DNA from: Stutzerimonas stutzeri
Lineage (GTDB): Bacteria; Pseudomonadota; Gammaproteobacteria; Pseudomonadales; Pseudomonadaceae
Assembly (NCBI RefSeq): GCF_018138085.1
Contig: NZ_CP073105.1
Coordinates: 186,001 to 250,000 of the forward strand
Reading direction: 5' to 3'
DNA length: 64,000 nt
Under the pieces are notes generated by a model, which was not told the DNA's origin, did no database searches, and worked only from the letters and a program-made list of their open reading frames with translations. Below are positions 43,338 to 51,684 of this stretch, piece after piece. The translations under genes were made by a program, and so were the position numbers. Each line of letters opens with the position of its first letter. Position 1 is the first letter of the stretch.

Positions 43338-44519
43338 CTAGCGATAGATATCCGCGCGCGACCAGGGCAGCTCGTGGGAGCCATCCGGCAACGGCTTGCT
43401 CGCCAGGATCTGATGCAGGTTGATCCAGTTGCGGCGGAAGCCGTAGGCACAACCCGCGAGATACACCCGCCAGATGCGCAGCGCCCGCTCCGGCACCATC
43501 CGCTGGGCTTCGGCCAGATTCTTCTCCAGCCGTTCGCTCCAGAACTGCAGCGTGCGCGCGTAATGCAGGCGCAGGCTTTCCACGTCGACGATCTCCAGGC
43601 CCGAGGCGCTGATGCAGGCGCCGATCTCGGTCAGGTGCGGCAGCTCGCCGTGGGGAAATACGTAGTGGTCGATGAACTCACCCGCGCCGTGAGCCACCGG
43701 CCGTCCGTCGAGGTGGCGCGAGGTGATGCCATGGTTCATCACCAGCCCGCCCGGGCGCACCACCTCCGACAGCTGCTTGCAGTACAGCGGCATATTGGCG
43801 TGGCCCACGTGCTCGAACATGCCGACACTGACCACCTTGTCGAACTGGCCATCCGTGGGTAGATCGCGGTAATCCATCAGCTCCAGCTGAACCTGATCCT
43901 CCAGCCCTTCGGCGGCGACGCGCTCGCGACCGAGCTTCAACTGCTCGCGGCTGAGCGTGATGCCGAACACCTGGGCGCCGAACTCGCGCGCGGCGAAGCG
44001 CGCCAGCCCGCCCCAGCCACAGCCGACATCGAGCAGGCGATCGCCGGGTTTGAGCCGTAACTTGCGGCACAGATGGCGCAGCTTGGCCTGCTGCGCCTGA
44101 TCGAGGTCTTCCGTGCCGGTCTCGAAATAGGCACAGGAATAGACCATGTCGCGGTCGAGCCAGAGCTGATAGAACTCGTTGGACAGGTCGTAATGATAGG
44201 AAATGGCCTCGGCGTCGGTGGCCTTGTCATGCGCCTCGCGGGTCGGCAGCGCCGAATGCTCTTCGCCGAGCGCGCTGGTGATCTCATCGCCGATGCGAAT
44301 GATCTCCTCCAGCGGACCGTGCAGGTCGATCTGACCTTCCACATAGGCACCGCCGAGCAGATCGAGGCTGGGATGCGCGAGCTGCGGTACCAGGCCGGGG
44401 TCCTTGATCTCCAGCGTCACGGAAGGGGCGGGGCCGATATCGATCTCCTTGCCGTCCCACAGCTTGAGACGCAACGGAAGCTCCAGCTCCTTCAAGGTCG
44501 GAAGTATTGTGGCCAACAT
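43338..44519 (-). CDS. cfa: Cyclopropane-fatty-acyl-phospholipid synthase
   Basis: The enzyme transfers a methylene group from S-adenosylmethionine to unsaturated acyl chains of membrane lipids, usually on entry into stationary phase. The 393-aa product (ATG 44519 after a GGAG site) has the SAM-binding motif 'GDRLLDVGCGWGGLARFAAR', the lipid-binding N-terminal domain, and the family segments 'AISYHYDLSNEFYQLWLDRD', 'MVYSCAYF' and 'VGMFEHVGHANMPLYCKQLS'. A longer open frame upstream overlaps selC and is not real. Confidence 0.93.
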   Translation of the reverse strand: MLATILPTLKELELPLRLKLWDGKEIDIGPAPSVTLEIKDPGLVPQLAHPSLDLLGGAYVEGQIDLHGPLEEIIRIGDEITSALGEEHSALPTREAHDKATDAEAISYHYDLSNEFYQLWLDRDMVYSCAYFETGTEDLDQAQQAKLRHLCRKLRLKPGDRLLDVGCGWGGLARFAAREFGAQVFGITLSREQLKLGRERVAAEGLEDQVQLELMDYRDLPTDGQFDKVVSVGMFEHVGHANMPLYCKQLSEVVRPGGLVMNHGITSRHLDGRPVAHGAGEFIDHYVFPHGELPHLTEIGACISASGLEIVDVESLRLHYARTLQFWSERLEKNLAEAQRMVPERALRIWRVYLAGCAYGFRRNWINLHQILASKPLPDGSHELPWSRADIYR

Positions 44520-44721
44520 ACTCGGTCTCCTGATCGTCACGTATGGAATCCTAGACCAGCTTTTTTCCGCTTGCGCTCGATCGACGGATGGCTTTTCTTT
44601 ATGGGCTCGATTGAGCCGCCTGGACGAGCGCAGGGAAGGGTTGTCGCGTATCCAGGGCTTTGCCGAATTCGCGGGTTTGGAGGTGCAGGCGAGGGAAGTG
44701 TTTGGGTCTAGGGCGGGGAAA

Positions 44722-44817
44722 TGGCGGAAGGCAGTGGGAGTCGAACCCACCCGGGAACGGCTGCCGCCCCCAACCGGGTTTGAAGCCCGGCCGCACCACC
44801 GGGTGCGATTGCCTTCC
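44722..44817 (-). tRNA. selC: tRNA-Sec (selenocysteine, anticodon UCA)
   Basis: The 96-nt gene includes an encoded CCA. It has the features of selenocysteine tRNA: an 8-bp acceptor stem (GGAAGGCA/TGCCTTCC), a 5-bp T stem (GTGGG TTCGACT CCCAC), a long variable arm and the anticodon loop CTTCAAA, with UCA reading UGA codons. A Pf-like prophage begins at its 5' end: the first 39 nt are duplicated at 54948-54986. Before integration it would have lain about 46 bp behind selB. A TATAAA ending 7 bp before the tRNA (44830-44825, phage-derived) may now supply its promoter. Confidence 0.96.
44779..44817. repeat. attL: 39-bp att core inside selC
   Basis: A 39-bp sequence identical to 54948-54986. It covers the 5' half of tRNA-Sec, from the first base to the anticodon loop, where the two copies diverge. 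Strand exchange in an anticodon stem-loop is typical of tRNA-targeting tyrosine integrases. Confidence 0.92.
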
Positions 44818-44840
44818 TCATTGATTTATAACGAGTTTTT

Positions 44841-45866
44841 CTAGCTTGCCGGTTGTTCTGACACGTGAGTGTCGAAGAAGTGTCGAAATTCCTTAGCAGG
44901 ACCGAAAGCCAGCACGTCTTGCAGATGATCAGGCGAAAGGTGAGCGTACCGCATAGTCATAGCCAATGACGAATGCCCCAGGATCTTTTGCAAGGTCAGG
45001 ATGTTGCCACCGTTAGCGATGAAGTGTGACGCGAAGGTGTGGCGTAGGACATGAGACTTCTGTCCTGCTGGCAGATTGAGCCCAGCACGCGCAACAGCTT
45101 CATCAAATCGATCACGGCAATTGCTGAACGCGCCATGTTCGCGAAGATGAGTCCGGATTCGGTCCGCCAGCCTCGGATCGATGGGCACCACACGTCGCCG
45201 CTTCGACTTGGTGTTCACGAACTGGAGCGATCCATCGGCGACCCTACTCAACGTGAGTCCCTGAGCCTCACCCCATCGGCAGCCCGTAACGAGGCAAATC
45301 ATCGCGATCAGCTCGACGTGTGGGTGCCTCATGTTCCGCAGTACGGCAAAGAGCTGATCGATCTGAACGGTATCGAGGTAGGACAGTTCTCGCTCTTGCA
45401 CTCGAATCGCACGGAGTAGAGCAAGCGGGTTCTGGTAGTCGACTTCACCGAGACGGCGTAGCTCGTTGAACATGGCCCGCAGGTAGGACAGTTCGTTATT
45501 CAGAGTCTTCGGACTGATCCCTGATGCAATACGTCTGGCCCGATATTCCGCGAAGTCAGTAGCTGTCAGCGTGATAGCGATAGGGTTCTTCAACCGTTCA
45601 ACCATCCGATCCATGATGACTCGGCGTCCCGCATAGTCTGAGAGCGACCCACCGTGCAGACGACCCCAGCAATCCACCAATTCAGATAGGCGACGACGGT
45701 CCGTCGGTTTGGGTGACCATGTTGGGCTTTCGATTAGCTTTGATCGGCAAGTCGCTTCGAACCGCTGGGCTTCGCCCTTGGTCTTGAAGGTTTTGCGGAA
45801 GCGCTTGCCCTTGATCGGCTCTACATCGACCCGCCAGCGTCCGTCAGGCAGTGCGAGGATTGCCAT
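44841..45866 (-). CDS. Phage tyrosine-recombinase integrase
   Basis: The 341-aa site-specific recombinase has a full catalytic set in the C-terminal domain: Arg in 'CLVTGCRWGEAQGLTLSR', His-x-x-Arg in 'SHVLRHTFASHFIANGG', and His plus the nucleophile Tyr in 'LGHSSLAMTMRYAHLSP'. The N-terminal part has an arm-binding domain ('DGRWRVDVEPIKGKRFRKTF') and a SAM-like core-binding domain. Its ATG shares one base with the rep stop codon. It is transcribed towards selC and attL. Its 3' end encodes two AGTGTCGAA repeats that recur at the right end of the prophage and may be arm sites. Confidence 0.93.
   Translation of the reverse strand: MAILALPDGRWRVDVEPIKGKRFRKTFKTKGEAQRFEATCRSKLIESPTWSPKPTDRRRLSELVDCWGRLHGGSLSDYAGRRVIMDRMVERLKNPIAITLTATDFAEYRARRIASGISPKTLNNELSYLRAMFNELRRLGEVDYQNPLALLRAIRVQERELSYLDTVQIDQLFAVLRNMRHPHVELIAMICLVTGCRWGEAQGLTLSRVADGSLQFVNTKSKRRRVVPIDPRLADRIRTHLREHGAFSNCRDRFDEAVARAGLNLPAGQKSHVLRHTFASHFIANGGNILTLQKILGHSSLAMTMRYAHLSPDHLQDVLAFGPAKEFRHFFDTHVSEQPAS
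44868..44887. promoter_or_regulatory. Candidate integrase arm-type sites, left end
   Basis: AGTGTCGAA occurs at 44868-44876 and 44879-44887, same orientation, 11-bp period, 51 bp inside the att core. The same pair occurs at 54823-54841 at the other end of the prophage. Confidence 0.55.
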
Positions 45867-47146
45867 CAGACAGCACGCCCCCATCGCACATGGCGTTCCT
45901 GCAATAGGTTCTTGATGTGGATGTATAGATCCCGCTCCGTCATATCTTTAGACGCGTAGTGATCCCGAATAACTGGCCAGCATTCCCACTCGCGCAGCCG
46001 CTCAAACGCCTTTTTTGCGCCCACCCGCTCCCTTGCCAGTAGGCTTACGAAGTTTCCCAGGAACAGTTCCACGTTCTTGCCCGAGAAGCCTCGAGAGGTC
46101 TTGTAGTAGCGCTTGTACTGCGTCTCATCGACCAGGGAATCGACCGGCAGATCAACCCGCGCGTCTTCACGCAGCAGCGTCCAGATGGGTTCGAAATAGC
46201 CGGGGCGGGCGAGCAGCTTGAATTGGCTCATGCCGTAGCGCCACAGGCCTTCCAGATGGGCTGAGAAGGCGGCAAAGGAGTCCGTATCGATGGCTTGGCC
46301 GGTCTTCACGCTTGTCGAGCCGCTGGCGAACTGCTGGATGACCGAATGGTGATAACGCAGCTCGACGCGCCATACATCCTGAGTCGGGTCGTAGTTGTCC
46401 GGGTCTTTCGCATCGAACGAATCACGCCGACGCCAAACGCTTTCCCAGTAGTCGAGCTTGTCATGAGCGCGGGCTTGCAGCGTCTTGTTATAGATCCCGA
46501 GCTGTACGCCACCGGCGGAGCCAAACAGGAAGGATTGGCCCTTGCCATAGGTGGCGGCTTCCATCGTCCACTGAATCTCCTTGATGCCCGAGATATCGCG
46601 GTTGGCACGTGCGCGACAGTGCATGCGGGCGGTCAGGTCAGCCGGAGGCGTCCAGCCTTGCAGATCCAGGGCGAGGTGAACGGCACACTGGTTACGCTCT
46701 CGATTGGTCATCACTGCGGCCGCGTAATAATCCATGCGCTCTTGCAGGCGCTCAGGCGACAGCGCGTCGATGGCGTGCGGCGATACCTCGATTTTCAGGT
46801 GTGGTCCGATTTGCTCCAGCTTGGCGTTGAAGTTTTTGATGAGCAGGATGAAGCCAAGGTCAGCGTTCTGGAGCTTGTATTGGTAGCCCGAATCCCGACC
46901 AACGCGACCGGAGTGCCAGATCTCACCGGCAAACTCGACCATCGCGCCCGGCTTCTCGAACAGCGCCATAACCTCAGGGCGGATCAGTCCTCGATACAAC
47001 TGACGGACCGTATCGACGCCGCAACGCAGCAACCGAATTTTCGACAGATCGGTCATCGCCGCTGTACCCGGATCAACGAACAACCGTCCGCGTTTGGTCG
47101 GACTGCCCGTTACATGATCCAGTCTCGCTTGGTCTTTAACGCTCAT
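45866..47146 (-). CDS. Phage replication initiation protein (Pf Rep position)
   Basis: The 426-aa protein begins at ATG 47146 with GGAG eight bases before; a GTG at 47170 is less likely. The central part reads 'ISGIKEIQWTMEAATYGKGQ' and 'GGVQLGIYNKTLQARAHDKL', typical of the replication initiation factors of Pf-like and plasmid rolling-circle systems. The gene lies between zot and int, exactly as in Pf1-like phages. It should nick the plus origin to start rolling-circle replication; I cannot point to the catalytic Tyr with confidence. A strong hairpin at 47224-47268 lies just upstream. Confidence 0.8.
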   Translation of the reverse strand: MSVKDQARLDHVTGSPTKRGRLFVDPGTAAMTDLSKIRLLRCGVDTVRQLYRGLIRPEVMALFEKPGAMVEFAGEIWHSGRVGRDSGYQYKLQNADLGFILLIKNFNAKLEQIGPHLKIEVSPHAIDALSPERLQERMDYYAAAVMTNRERNQCAVHLALDLQGWTPPADLTARMHCRARANRDISGIKEIQWTMEAATYGKGQSFLFGSAGGVQLGIYNKTLQARAHDKLDYWESVWRRRDSFDAKDPDNYDPTQDVWRVELRYHHSVIQQFASGSTSVKTGQAIDTDSFAAFSAHLEGLWRYGMSQFKLLARPGYFEPIWTLLREDARVDLPVDSLVDETQYKRYYKTSRGFSGKNVELFLGNFVSLLARERVGAKKAFERLREWECWPVIRDHYASKDMTERDLYIHIKNLLQERHVRWGRAV

Positions 47147-47223
47147 TTTCGAATCTCCAACAATGTCCACTAACGGACGGTTTCAACTGGTTTTATCTGA
47201 CGTGCTACAGGGACGTCAGCGAG

Positions 47224-47268
47224 CGCTTTTTGCGGCGCGCTCGTGCCTCGCAGCGCCTGCAAAAAGCG
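47224..47268. repeat. Large hairpin between zot and rep (candidate phage origin or packaging signal)
   Basis: CGCTTTTTGC at 47224-47233 pairs perfectly with GCAAAAAGCG at 47259-47268, and the inner GGCGC/GCGCC pair (47234-47238 and 47253-47257) extends the stem with a single bulged T. It is one of the few noncoding gaps of the phage core. Filamentous phages keep replication origins and packaging hairpins in such gaps. Confidence 0.55.
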
Positions 47269-47284
47269 ACAGCGACGCCCCTGC

Positions 47285-48388
47285 TCACCACAGGAACCGT
47301 CCCTTGTTGTACTGAACGCGGGTGATAGTTTCCGGGGGCTCCAACGGGCCCTCGCTCTCTGTTGTGGCTCGCCCTGGTTCGCTACGGTTACCGCCTTGGG
47401 CGGTTTGCCTGCCTTGCTTCCAGGGATCAAACGCACCTTGCTTGACCAGCACTTCACAGGCCTTTTCGGGCGTTTCCAGTGGCGTGCCCTGCTGGGTAAA
47501 GCAGCGACACCCGGTCCGCTCCGAGCTGATACAGGCGGCGATCCGGGGAAAGTCGTTCGGGCGGGTCAGGTGGTCATAGATCGGGGCTGACCAGGGCATG
47601 CCCTCGATGCGGGACTTGAGCTTGTCAGGCTCCCAAGAGGCTTCGCTGTTGAGCGCTGGCTTTTGCGTGAGCCCATCGAACGGCGTTCCGGTCGCCGTGG
47701 CCTGCTTGCCATCGACCAGCACCACATCGTTCGCCGCGACCGGATCTGGCTCGGGCTTCGGCCCCATATCGAGTAGCCGCATCATGGCGAGCCCACTGCC
47801 GCCGAGCAGACACACCAGCGCGACGACCGCGACGGCGATCAGCTTCCAGGGTGGTGCCGCTTTGTGGGTATCGAGAACCGTCGAGGTATAGAGCTTGAAC
47901 ACTTCGGGGTTCGGTTTGACGAAGCGTGATTGGCTGCTTTTGCGGGCGGTCTTGTTGGTCGGATCGTTCTGCACCGTGTCCCACTGGTGGCGAACCATCT
48001 TCATGTTCCAGGGGCGGTGGTAGTGCACATGCGGCTTGGCCAGCTTGCGCACGAACGGGTCCAGGAACATCGGGTCTTGCGTGGTAGCGATGAAGTCTTT
48101 GCCGCTGTGGCGGTGGCGGGCGAGTTCGCGGATCCACTCGGGGACTTCCTTGCCGGAGCGCTGGCCGAGATAGTCCTGCACTTCGTCGATGAAGATCACC
48201 GACCCTTCGGGAAGGTCCCGCCAGCCCTTGATATCAGGAATCTCAGTCACGCCGTGCTTGGCCGCTTCGAAGCCCTTGATCGGCGTGCAGAACTTGTCCC
48301 GCCCTTTGTATTCCTTGGCGGTCAGGAACTCCCACAGCTCATTGGAGGTTTTGCCATCGCCGGGTTTGCCGGTCACGAGCTTAAACAT
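47285..48388 (-). CDS. zot: Zot-domain phage assembly ATPase (pI-like)
   Basis: The 367-aa inner-membrane ATPase drives filamentous virion assembly and export. The Walker A motif is at the very N-terminus ('KLVTGKPGDGKTSNELWEFL') and Walker B in 'GSVIFIDEVQDYLGQRSGKE'. One membrane helix at about residues 184-206 (LIAVAVVALVCLLGGSGLAM) separates the cytoplasmic ATPase from a periplasmic tail rich in Pro, Thr and Glu. This is the standard layout of Zot/pI proteins in Pf phages. The gene starts 3 bp after the gpVI-like gene. Confidence 0.92.
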   Translation of the reverse strand: MFKLVTGKPGDGKTSNELWEFLTAKEYKGRDKFCTPIKGFEAAKHGVTEIPDIKGWRDLPEGSVIFIDEVQDYLGQRSGKEVPEWIRELARHRHSGKDFIATTQDPMFLDPFVRKLAKPHVHYHRPWNMKMVRHQWDTVQNDPTNKTARKSSQSRFVKPNPEVFKLYTSTVLDTHKAAPPWKLIAVAVVALVCLLGGSGLAMMRLLDMGPKPEPDPVAANDVVLVDGKQATATGTPFDGLTQKPALNSEASWEPDKLKSRIEGMPWSAPIYDHLTRPNDFPRIAACISSERTGCRCFTQQGTPLETPEKACEVLVKQGAFDPWKQGRQTAQGGNRSEPGRATTESEGPLEPPETITRVQYNKGRFLW

Positions 48389-48391
48389 GGC

Positions 48392-48685
48392 TTACCCCTT
48401 CTTACTGGCTTTGGCGGAGGCAGCGGCTTTTGCGGCCTGGATACCGATCAACAGGACGTATGCCGAGAAGATGATGGCGATCGCGTCGTACACCCCGAGG
48501 AAGGCGAGGAATTCACGAACGTTGGTCGGGAAGCTCGCCATCTGCCCCAGCAGCTTGGCTTCCAGGGCGTTGATGATGGGTTTCACGGCAATGGTGGAAA
48601 CGGCAAACACACCCACAGCCGCGGCGATGCGCGGAAGCAGCGCGCCTATTGCTGATCCGATAGCTGAAACAAGGACTGGCCACAT
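48392..48685 (-). CDS. Minor coat protein, DUF2523-like (gpVI position)
   Basis: A 97-aa hydrophobic protein starting MWPVLVSAIG at 48685, after AGGGGA. It has two or three membrane segments ('IGALLPRIAAAVGVFAVSTI', 'FLGVYDAIAIIFSAYVLLIG') and a Lys/Ala-rich tail. Size, hydrophobicity and place between the attachment protein and Zot match the DUF2523 protein of Pf phages, thought to be the terminal-cap partner of the attachment protein (like gpVI of Ff). Confidence 0.85.
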   Translation of the reverse strand: MWPVLVSAIGSAIGALLPRIAAAVGVFAVSTIAVKPIINALEAKLLGQMASFPTNVREFLAFLGVYDAIAIIFSAYVLLIGIQAAKAAASAKASKKG

Positions 48686-48696
48686 AGTTGGGTCCC

Positions 48697-50055
48697 CTAG
48701 ATAGCTCGTGAAACGATGCGAGCCGCACCGAGATATGCCATCGCAATGACGGCATACCGGAGCAGCGCGAGATAAGGACAGGCTTTGGAGATAGGCAGCA
48801 CAAAGCGCTTGCCCATGACGGTGAATTCTTCGTCGGGCAGACAACTGCCTTGGCGGGATCCGCTGCCTACGCCCTGGTTGAAGTCGCTCATAAGGCCAGC
48901 AACGTCCGTGCTGAACTCCTGCTGAATGACTTCCTGATCGGCAATTGCCTTGGCCTTCTGGTCGGCAAGCTTCTTCAAGTCAGCCTCAGTCGGGCCAGCC
49001 AGCATGGCGCAGCGGTTGCTCCAGGACTGATTCAGAATTGAGCACTGAAAGACATCGCCATCGCAGGTCGGCGCTACCTTGCAGTCGTTGGAGTGGTTGG
49101 CAGAGTTGCCGTCCTCATCAGTGCCACCGCCGTTGGTAGGTGGTTCTGTACCGTTACCACCAGAGCCGTCGCCATCACCGCCACCGGTTCCACCATCGCC
49201 GTCACCATCGGAACCACCATCACTTCCGCCGTCATTGCCGCCACCGCCACCCCCGCCGCCACCACCGGAACCATCATCACCACCGCCTGGATTGGTCGGG
49301 TCTGTGGGATCTGTGGGGTCGGTCGGATCAGTCGGGTTTTTAAAGCAGGTGTTGCCGGACACGGACCAGCCAGATGGGCACAGCGGCGGTGGTGGTTCGT
49401 CAGGATCCGGCGGGGGGTTCAGCGGGCTACCGGATTGCGCGAGCTGGTAGTTCTCGGCCGAGCAGCTTTGTCCGGTGCCTTTGATGACGTAGTTGCAATA
49501 GCCCTGAGTCGGATCTGCCGCGGAGATATAGCAGCCGCTTGAGCGTGTTTCGCCCTGGACGCCGGAGTAAGAGCACGAGTTATAACAAACGCCGGTCGGC
49601 GGTTGAGAGGCGACGATCTTGGACCCGTCGCCACCGGTGATAATTGGAGAATCTGCGCCGCGCGCGGGGAATAGGTCGCCTTCTTTACAATCGTTTGGAG
49701 GTGGCTCGTCAGGGGGATTACATTCTTTAGTATCCGGATCTTCCACCTGATCAGCGGGGCAACCTGCAAATAACTTAGCCGTCATTGAGCCGGTTTGGTA
49801 ATACTCGCCATTACGGTTATACCTGCACTGGCCAGACGCAGGTGGAGTAACCATGACAAACGTAACGCTTGCAGATTCCGCATTCGCGACCCAGCTAAGA
49901 TGGGCTAGACGATCCTCACAGGCGGACTGAGGATTATCAAAATAATTAGCCCCATATCCTGACCAGCGGTAATAATCAGCGTAAACGCTAGAGCTATATG
50001 CGACCAAAAAACACAGTCCAAAGAGCAACCGCCGTAGTAATAATAAGATATTCAT
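48697..50055 (-). CDS. Phage adsorption/attachment protein (pIII/CoaA-like)
   Basis: The 452-aa virion-tip protein recognises the host receptor, usually a type IV pilus. It has a signal peptide (residues 1-26, ending in VYA) and a Cys-rich N-terminal receptor domain (to about 235). A low-complexity linker of five-fold (P)TD repeats follows, then a long Gly/Ser/Asp-rich run (about 250-325). A second Cys-containing domain and a C-terminal membrane anchor ('YAVIAMAYLGAARIVSRAI') complete it. This N-linker-C-anchor layout is that of pIII. The linker explains proline-rich frames on the opposite strand. Confidence 0.88.
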   Translation of the reverse strand: MNILLLLRRLLFGLCFLVAYSSSVYADYYRWSGYGANYFDNPQSACEDRLAHLSWVANAESASVTFVMVTPPASGQCRYNRNGEYYQTGSMTAKLFAGCPADQVEDPDTKECNPPDEPPPNDCKEGDLFPARGADSPIITGGDGSKIVASQPPTGVCYNSCSYSGVQGETRSSGCYISAADPTQGYCNYVIKGTGQSCSAENYQLAQSGSPLNPPPDPDEPPPPLCPSGWSVSGNTCFKNPTDPTDPTDPTDPTNPGGGDDGSGGGGGGGGGGNDGGSDGGSDGDGDGGTGGGDGDGSGGNGTEPPTNGGGTDEDGNSANHSNDCKVAPTCDGDVFQCSILNQSWSNRCAMLAGPTEADLKKLADQKAKAIADQEVIQQEFSTDVAGLMSDFNQGVGSGSRQGSCLPDEEFTVMGKRFVLPISKACPYLALLRYAVIAMAYLGAARIVSRAI

Positions 50056-50087
50056 TCTAACTGAGCCCCGTTATCCATTCCCCCGAA

Positions 50088-50114
50088 CGAAAAGGGCCCG
50101 GAAGTCCGAGCCCT
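50088..50114 (-). terminator. Terminator after the major coat gene
   Basis: Read on the minus strand, AGGGCTCGG, a 4-nt loop and CCGGGCCCT are followed by TTTTCG. It lies 20 bp after the coat gene stop. Such a terminator lets the coat protein mRNA be made in excess over the attachment and assembly genes. Confidence 0.7.
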
Positions 50115-50133
50115 AACTTATCGCGGTGCAGAA

Positions 50134-50376
50134 TTACAGCGCGCTACGAACGTACTTGAACACGCGAACGACGATGACGATGGACAGCGCCGCAGTACAC
50201 ACGGCGGTGATAGTCACGACAGCAGCGCCAAGGGTGCTGGTTACGTCGGTAACGTCGATATCGATCGGTGCAGCACTTGCGGCACTTGCCGCAAGGGCCA
50301 TACCGGCAGCAACACCGGCTTTCACTGGAGCCGAGCGGGAGAAACGTTGCAGCGATTGGGTGAGCATCTGTTTCAT
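50134..50376 (-). CDS. Major coat protein precursor (CoaB-like)
   Basis: An 80-aa precursor starting at MKQMLTQSLQ after AGGAAACACC. The signal peptide (about residues 1-35, ending ASAASA or close by) is followed by a mature ~45-residue protein: an acidic N-terminus ('PIDIDVTDVTSTLG'), a hydrophobic middle ('AVVTITAVCTAALSIVIVV') and a basic DNA-facing C-terminus ('RVFKYVRSAL'). This charge pattern is diagnostic of filamentous phage major coat proteins. A terminator follows. Confidence 0.92.
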   Translation of the reverse strand: MKQMLTQSLQRFSRSAPVKAGVAAGMALAASAASAAPIDIDVTDVTSTLGAAVVTITAVCTAALSIVIVVRVFKYVRSAL

Positions 50377-50390
50377 GGGTGTTTCCTCAT

Positions 50391-50594
50391 TTAGTTTTCG
50401 ATGGCTTTTTTGATCTGGTAGAACACGAAGAACAGAGCCCAATAGAACAAGCCCCAGTAGATCCCCTGTCCGACCAGTTCCGAGGCTTTTACCGGGTCCG
50501 CCGCTGGCGTTACCTGCAAGGTCTCAGAACACGTCACCCGGTTGGCCTCGGTCTCCAGTTGCGCTATGCCTGGGCAATAGAAGTTCGTGGCCAT
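50391..50594 (-). CDS. Small phage membrane protein
   Basis: A 67-aa protein with one C-terminal membrane segment ('GQGIYWGLFYWALFFVFYQI') and a basic end. It lies 14 bp upstream of the major coat gene in the position of small hydrophobic Pf genes (PA0722-like place), which are minor virion or superinfection-exclusion proteins. I cannot tell which from the sequence. Confidence 0.7.
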   Translation of the reverse strand: MATNFYCPGIAQLETEANRVTCSETLQVTPAADPVKASELVGQGIYWGLFYWALFFVFYQIKKAIEN

Positions 50595-50600
50595 AGGGGC

Positions 50601-50780
50601 TTACTCGGCTTGTTGCGGGTCGTTGACGACCTCGCTGGCGGCCAAGCAATCGGGGCAGGTGGCGTGCGCCGGCGCTAGGTTGAGATCGGGCAGCAGGTCT
50701 GCCTGGGGCGCAGGCAGGCCGAGAAGCTGGCCCATGCAGCAGCCGCAGTAGTCGCAGTACACCCGGTCACCATTGAGCAC
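50601..50780 (-). CDS. Small CxxC zinc-ribbon-like phage protein
   Basis: A 59-aa protein starting with GTG at 50780 after GGGAGGG. It has Cys pairs in 'YCDYCGCCMGQLL' and 'ATCPDCLAAS', so it probably binds zinc. It begins 16 bp after the ssDNA-binding protein gene and ends 6 bp before the next small gene. Function unknown. Confidence 0.6.
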   Translation of the reverse strand: MLNGDRVYCDYCGCCMGQLLGLPAPQADLLPDLNLAPAHATCPDCLAASEVVNDPQQAE

Positions 50781-50796
50781 GGCGCAGCCCTCCCGC

Positions 50797-51159
50797 TTAG
50801 TTGGTTTTAGCCGGATCGGCCGGTTTGTTCGGGGTCGGCTGCACGGCCGCACGGTTCGGCTCGGTGCCGTTGCGTGGCTTCACGGCTTCCAGTTGCAGGG
50901 CTAGGTTCTTGCCCTTGTTCTGGCCACCACGGGCAATCTCGAAGTGGATGCGCACCAGTTGCAGCGGCTCGAACTGGGCACCGGCTGCGAAGATTTCATC
51001 GGCTACTTCGTCTGCTGCTGCCATGCCGATGATGGAAAGGCCGTGTTCGGTCTTGCCGTCTGGTTCGTCGCCGTAGAAAACCTTGATGTACTTCTGGCCC
51101 GCTTCACCGTCGAAGCGTTGAGTGCCGAGAAATGCAACTTCCATAGTCGAACGTGCCAT
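50797..51159 (-). CDS. Phage single-stranded DNA-binding protein (gpV-like position)
   Basis: The 120-aa protein has a beta-rich N-terminal ~95 residues ('MEVAFLGTQRFDGEAGQKYI', 'KVFYGDEPDGKTEHGL', 'QLVRIHFEIARGGQNKGKNL') and a disordered Pro/Asn/Lys tail. Size and place in the operon correspond to the Pf ssDNA-binding protein, which coats the plus strand before packaging. I rely on position and fold-like pattern more than on a clear match. Confidence 0.65.
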   Translation of the reverse strand: MARSTMEVAFLGTQRFDGEAGQKYIKVFYGDEPDGKTEHGLSIIGMAAADEVADEIFAAGAQFEPLQLVRIHFEIARGGQNKGKNLALQLEAVKPRNGTEPNRAAVQPTPNKPADPAKTN

Positions 51160-51336
51160 CTGTGTTTCCTCTCTTTAGTTGCGCTTAATTGCGCTGCTTT
51201 GCTTTCTGCAGGCCGAGCGATCCCGAGCAGACGAACTTCTAAAATTCGCCACTGCTGGTTTGTTACTGGGCCTACTGGTTAAAACTTCGCGTTGCGGTTG
51301 CCTGTTAGTTGGTTAACACCAAGGGCTTTGCCCTTG

Positions 51337-51681
51337 TCATCCCACTCTTGCCGCCGAGGGCTCAGGAGCGCGGGGAGAAAAGCATTCCCCACACTCCCGA
51401 GCGGAGGCTGTTTCGGTTCGTGCCGGGTCAAGGGTGCGCTCCGCCCGTGCTTCCGTTCGCCGGATCGGTGAAGCGTGATCCGACGAGCCGGGAGCGCGGC
51501 CCTGGACCTGTTCGGCCTCTGTGCCGTTTGTTGTCGCGGGAGCGCTGTCGGGCTTGCCTCCGTCGCGGTGCTCGCTGATCTTCATTGCTAACCAGGGGAA
51601 GCCGAAGATCACCACCGCGAGCAAGGCGAGAGGCAGATAGACGCGCCAGAAGAAGTCAGCGTGTGGTTCTTGATTAGCCAC
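51337..51681 (-). CDS. Small phage membrane protein with disordered C-terminus
   Basis: A 114-aa protein with one N-terminal membrane helix ('[20 protein letters not shown]', about residues 14-33) and a polar, low-complexity C-terminal tail. It starts 3 bp after the preceding gene. It is not recognised beyond its place in the early operon of the phage. The 177 bp between its end and the ssDNA-binding protein gene are noncoding and may carry a promoter. Confidence 0.6.
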   Translation of the reverse strand: MANQEPHADFFWRVYLPLALLAVVIFGFPWLAMKISEHRDGGKPDSAPATTNGTEAEQVQGRAPGSSDHASPIRRTEARAERTLDPARTETASARECGECFSPRAPEPSAARVG

Positions 51682-51684
51682 GGC

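Noticed and set aside
49079..49450. Proline-rich plus-strand frame
   Set aside because: It is the reverse of the Gly/Ser/Asp linker of the phage attachment protein.
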